A DNA stretch of 64,000 nt from Chryseobacterium oncorhynchi (GTDB lineage Bacteria; Bacteroidota; Bacteroidia; Flavobacteriales; Weeksellaceae), in the NCBI RefSeq assembly GCF_002899895.1, contig NZ_PPEI02000007.1:62001-126000 (forward strand), written 5' to 3'. Numbering within the stretch: position 1 is the stretch's first letter; every line of letters begins with the position of its first letter. This document shows positions 62,039 through 64,000 of this stretch, piece by piece. Both the position numbers and the translations under genes were made by a program. Under the pieces are notes generated by a model. That model was not told the origin of the DNA, made no database searches, and worked only from the letters and a program-made list of their open reading frames with translations.

Positions 62039-63058
62039 CTACATCTCTTTTAAAAGTTCAGGATTATTCATCAGATAATCTAGTGCTTCTTTTACTGCCT
62101 GTTCAGGATTTTTAGGATTAAAACCGAGCTCATTTCTAGCCTTTGAAATATCAAAATTCTGCTGTAATCCTGAAAACATGGCAATATCTTTTCTGGTCAG
62201 TACCGGAGCTTTTCCACTTAACTTTGCAGTGAATTCCATCATGCCTGCAATAGCAAACAGAATTCCTTTGGGAACAGAGTTGGGAACATTTAATTTAAGT
62301 TCCGGATAAAGTTTATTGGCTAAAATAGTAGTATCCGTAATAGTCATGCATTTTTCATTAGCCAAGATATATCGTTCTCCTGCACGTCCTTTTTGGGCAG
62401 CCAGATAACATCCTTCAGCAACATCTTTTACATCTATCCAGTTTAGGGTAATTTTAGTATCTACCGGAATTTTCTTATTCAAAATAAGCTTCAGGACTCC
62501 ATAGGAAACATTTAACGGTAAAGAAGCCTCACTTCCTATCATAGCTGATGGCATCACTGAAACAAGTTCTACTCCAAGCTTTTTGGCCCATTCAAAAGCT
62601 AGTTTTTCACCATCATTTTTAGAATTATAATACATATCCCTACGATCAGGATTATATCCATTACTTTCTTTGGTTGGTAAGCTGGAATAATCTAACGCAG
62701 CAATAGAGCTTACATAAACAATCTTCTTCACTCCTGCTTCAGCCGCTGCTTCAATTGTATTTCGGGTACCATTAATATTCACATCGTAGATCTCTTTTTT
62801 AGGGTCCTTAGCCCATAGTTTAAAAGAAGCTCCTACTGCATAAAATGTCTCTACCCCTTTCAGCGCTTTTACAAAGGACTTTTTATCTGTAATATCTGCC
62901 TGTACCAAATCACAGTCTAGGTTTTCAAAAGGTTTTTTATTATGAATATTCCGTACTGTTGCCCGCACCGGAATGCCTTGTTTCAATAAAAATCTGACCA
63001 GATTATTTCCCAAATGTCCATTAGCTCCTGAAACGAGGCTTAAATTATTCTTTGTCAT
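62039..63058 (-). CDS. NAD-dependent epimerase/reductase (extended SDR)
   Basis: 339 residues. The Rossmann motif SGANGHLGNNLVRFLLKQG is near residue 9, and the catalytic YYNSKNDGEKLAFEWAKKLG supplies YxxxK (about 145). The region VYVSSIAALDYSS and the late LTRKDIAMFSGLQQNFDISKARNELGFNPK fit the dihydroflavonol-4-reductase/3beta-HSD-like group. It probably reduces or epimerises a sugar or small ketone with NAD(P)H; substrate unknown. Monocistronic. Converges with the preceding gene. Confidence 0.87.
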   Translation of the reverse strand: MTKNNLSLVSGANGHLGNNLVRFLLKQGIPVRATVRNIHNKKPFENLDCDLVQADITDKKSFVKALKGVETFYAVGASFKLWAKDPKKEIYDVNINGTRNTIEAAAEAGVKKIVYVSSIAALDYSSLPTKESNGYNPDRRDMYYNSKNDGEKLAFEWAKKLGVELVSVMPSAMIGSEASLPLNVSYGVLKLILNKKIPVDTKITLNWIDVKDVAEGCYLAAQKGRAGERYILANEKCMTITDTTILANKLYPELKLNVPNSVPKGILFAIAGMMEFTAKLSGKAPVLTRKDIAMFSGLQQNFDISKARNELGFNPKNPEQAVKEALDYLMNNPELLKEM

Positions 63059-63117
63059 TGCATTGATTTTAATGCAGCAAAGTTCATCCTCCTGTCTTCG
63101 AAACTACTTGACTTTTG

Positions 63118-63693
63118 TTAGTTAATTATTTTTCTTCTGATTCTACTCAGGCTTTCCGGTTTCATTCCCAAAAAAGAAGCAATATACTGAATGGGAACAT
63201 TCTGAATAATCTCAGGATAATCTTTTATAAGTTTAAGATAACGTTCTTCTGCATTCAGAACGGACAGTTCTCTGGAACGATTTTCATTGTAAGCAATTGA
63301 CTGCTGGAAAACAGAAATACTAAAGTCTTTCATCGACTGGCTTTCCCTGACCAGATTATCCAGGTTTTTCTTAGTAATCCTTAATAGTTCACAGTCTGTA
63401 ACGCATTCTACATAATCTTCAGATATTGTCTCATTGATAAAATGGGAATAAGATGTAAAAAAACCGGGTGGGCAGTTGATGTGAGTGGTTACTTCATTTC
63501 CATTCTGATCTGTATAAAACAGCCTGAGATACCCTGAAACAATATAATAAAGGTAACCGGGTATTTTTCCTGCTTCTTCAATTATTGTATTTCTGGAAAA
63601 CTTCACCGGCTCAAAATACCGTTTGACAGCTTCTGTTTCTTCCTGACTAAAATTATGATCGGAACCAATATACTGTAACAGCTTGTCATGCAT
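63118..63693 (-). CDS. Crp/Fnr-family transcriptional regulator
   Basis: 191 residues from the ATG complementary to 63691-63693. An upstream ATG at 63792 would put the start 66 nt ahead of the -7 element and is rejected. It has a cyclic-nucleotide-binding-like domain (VKFSRNTIIEEAGKIPGYLYYIVSGYLRLFYTDQNGNEVTTHINCPPGFFTSYSHFINETISEDYVECVTDCELLRI). A C-terminal HTH (IQYIASFLGMKPESLSRIRRKI) follows. Conserved Arg/Ser of the cAMP pocket are not obvious, so it may be ligand-free or bind another effector. Target unknown. Confidence 0.85.
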   Translation of the reverse strand: MHDKLLQYIGSDHNFSQEETEAVKRYFEPVKFSRNTIIEEAGKIPGYLYYIVSGYLRLFYTDQNGNEVTTHINCPPGFFTSYSHFINETISEDYVECVTDCELLRITKKNLDNLVRESQSMKDFSISVFQQSIAYNENRSRELSVLNAEERYLKLIKDYPEIIQNVPIQYIASFLGMKPESLSRIRRKIIN

Positions 63694-63718
63694 TGAACTG
63701 AATATTTTACGTGTATTA

Positions 63719-63726
63719 CAAAAGTA
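63719..63726 (-). promoter_or_regulatory. -7 element upstream of the Crp/Fnr gene
   Basis: TACTTTTG on the minus strand, 26 nt before the chosen ATG, matches TAnnTTTG. No clear -33 box. It supports the shorter start. Confidence 0.45.
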
Positions 63727-63822
63727 GTCAAAAGAAAAATCAGTACTGGTTTCCAAAACATTTTTTTCACGAGGGTATGTAATATCCTGCAATTTTTAAT
63801 TGTCTTGTATAAAAAACGAAAC

Positions 63823-64000
63823 ATGAACCGAAGGATTATTCTTCTTATAAGTCTTATCTCCACTTCTTTTATTTATGCTCAAAGTGTTGAGGGAACCGTT
63901 ACCGACAAGGCCAATAAACCGGCCTCTGAAACTGAAGTACTGATCACAAAAGACAATGCTAAATTTTCTGCTATTACAGACGAAAAGGGAGCTTTTAAAA
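63823..64000 (+). CDS. N-terminus of a TonB-dependent-receptor-like or carboxypeptidase-regulatory-domain protein, cut by window edge
   Basis: Starts at ATG 63823 and runs off the right edge. 59 residues are visible: MNRRIILLISLISTSFIYAQ is a signal peptide, then SVEGTVTDKANKPASETEVLITKDNAKFSAITDEKGAFK. The pattern (V.GTVTD..NKP...V.......A.TDEKG.F) is a carboxypeptidase-regulatory-like beta-sandwich, which begins many TonB-dependent outer-membrane receptors of Bacteroidota. The rest of the protein lies outside the window, so receptor identity is inferred. Confidence 0.65.
   Translation, partial: MNRRIILLISLISTSFIYAQSVEGTVTDKANKPASETEVLITKDNAKFSAITDEKGAFK

Noticed and set aside
63694-63792. 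Longer N-terminus of the Crp/Fnr regulator
   Set aside because: The extension spans the likely promoter and does not look like the family's start.
1-64000. CRISPR arrays, IS elements, prophage genes, tRNA genes and polymorphic-toxin loci
   Set aside because: None were seen on either strand; small unknown proteins near the M3 peptidase and the DUF4241 protein were considered as immunity proteins but no toxin domain is present.

Overview
The window looks like a chromosomal segment of a Chryseobacterium-like member of the Flavobacteriia (Bacteroidota). The DNA is AT-rich and many upstream regions carry the Bacteroidota -7 element TAnnTTTG, in places with a TTG/TTTG box 17-23 nt further upstream. 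Secreted proteins of the flavobacterial 'QVGINT..P..ALDV' type, a ribosomal protein S16 with a long Ala/Glu tail and a nrdB-nrdA pair with a very short NrdA fit the same group. No IS element, prophage, CRISPR array or tRNA was seen.

Layout. 1-9.7 kb, minus strand: a Wzx/Wzy-type capsule or exopolysaccharide operon, read right to left from a well-formed promoter at 9653-9681: CapD/WbpM-like dehydratase, Wza-like export lipoprotein, Wzc-like tyrosine autokinase, UDP-sugar dehydrogenase, flippase, polymerase and a glycosyltransferase that runs off the left edge. 9.9-16 kb, minus: recX, glyA, a small arsenic-response cluster (arsR, DUF6428, arsC) with two copies of one operator, a thioredoxin-reductase-like flavoprotein and a GT39-like membrane transferase. 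16-20.6 kb, minus: a MacAB-like exporter (ATPase, two permeases, adaptor). 21-24.1 kb, plus: nrdB, a small ORF and nrdA behind a 425-bp region with three DnaA-box matches. 24.6-28.4 kb, plus: two secreted surface-type proteins, a DUF72 protein and a small orphan ORF. 28.4-35 kb, minus: a membrane protein, HD phosphohydrolase, hydrolase, ribokinase, DUF4241 protein and valS. 35-36.5 kb, plus: a DUF1573 protein and a PPK2. 36.5-38.3 kb, minus: a WHxHLL-motif protein with two paralogous membrane proteins ending in Ser-Cys-Gly-Cys-Gly, and then the RNase P RNA gene. 39-41.9 kb, plus: an ECF sigma factor with its putative membrane anti-sigma factor, and an acyl-CoA synthetase. 42-46.4 kb, minus: rpoN, asnS, a CDP-alcohol phosphatidyltransferase and a surface-repeat protein. 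46.5-50 kb, plus: an HTH plus AraC regulator pair and a serine hydrolase. 50-53.5 kb: rimM-rpsP, nitroreductase, a Gre-like protein, DUF805 and SRPBCC proteins. 53.7-58 kb, plus: an M3 peptidase, a TPR protein, a copied peptidase tail, small proteins and a methyltransferase. 58-60.1 kb, minus: a TetR-regulated MFS exporter. 60.2-64 kb: assorted proteins, an SDR reductase, a Crp/Fnr regulator, and the start of a secreted protein that runs off the right edge.

Most genes are ordinary. The points that stand out are regulatory DNA visible by eye (ars operators, a palindrome on the flavoprotein promoter, DnaA boxes before nrdB, TetR operators, an inverted repeat on the HTH/AraC promoter), the Cys-Gly-tail gene trio at 36.5-38.2 kb, and a degenerate copy of the M3 peptidase C-terminus lying two genes' length downstream of the original. 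No wholly new system could be demonstrated from sequence alone; the Cys-Gly trio and the ORF inside the nrd operon are the best candidates.
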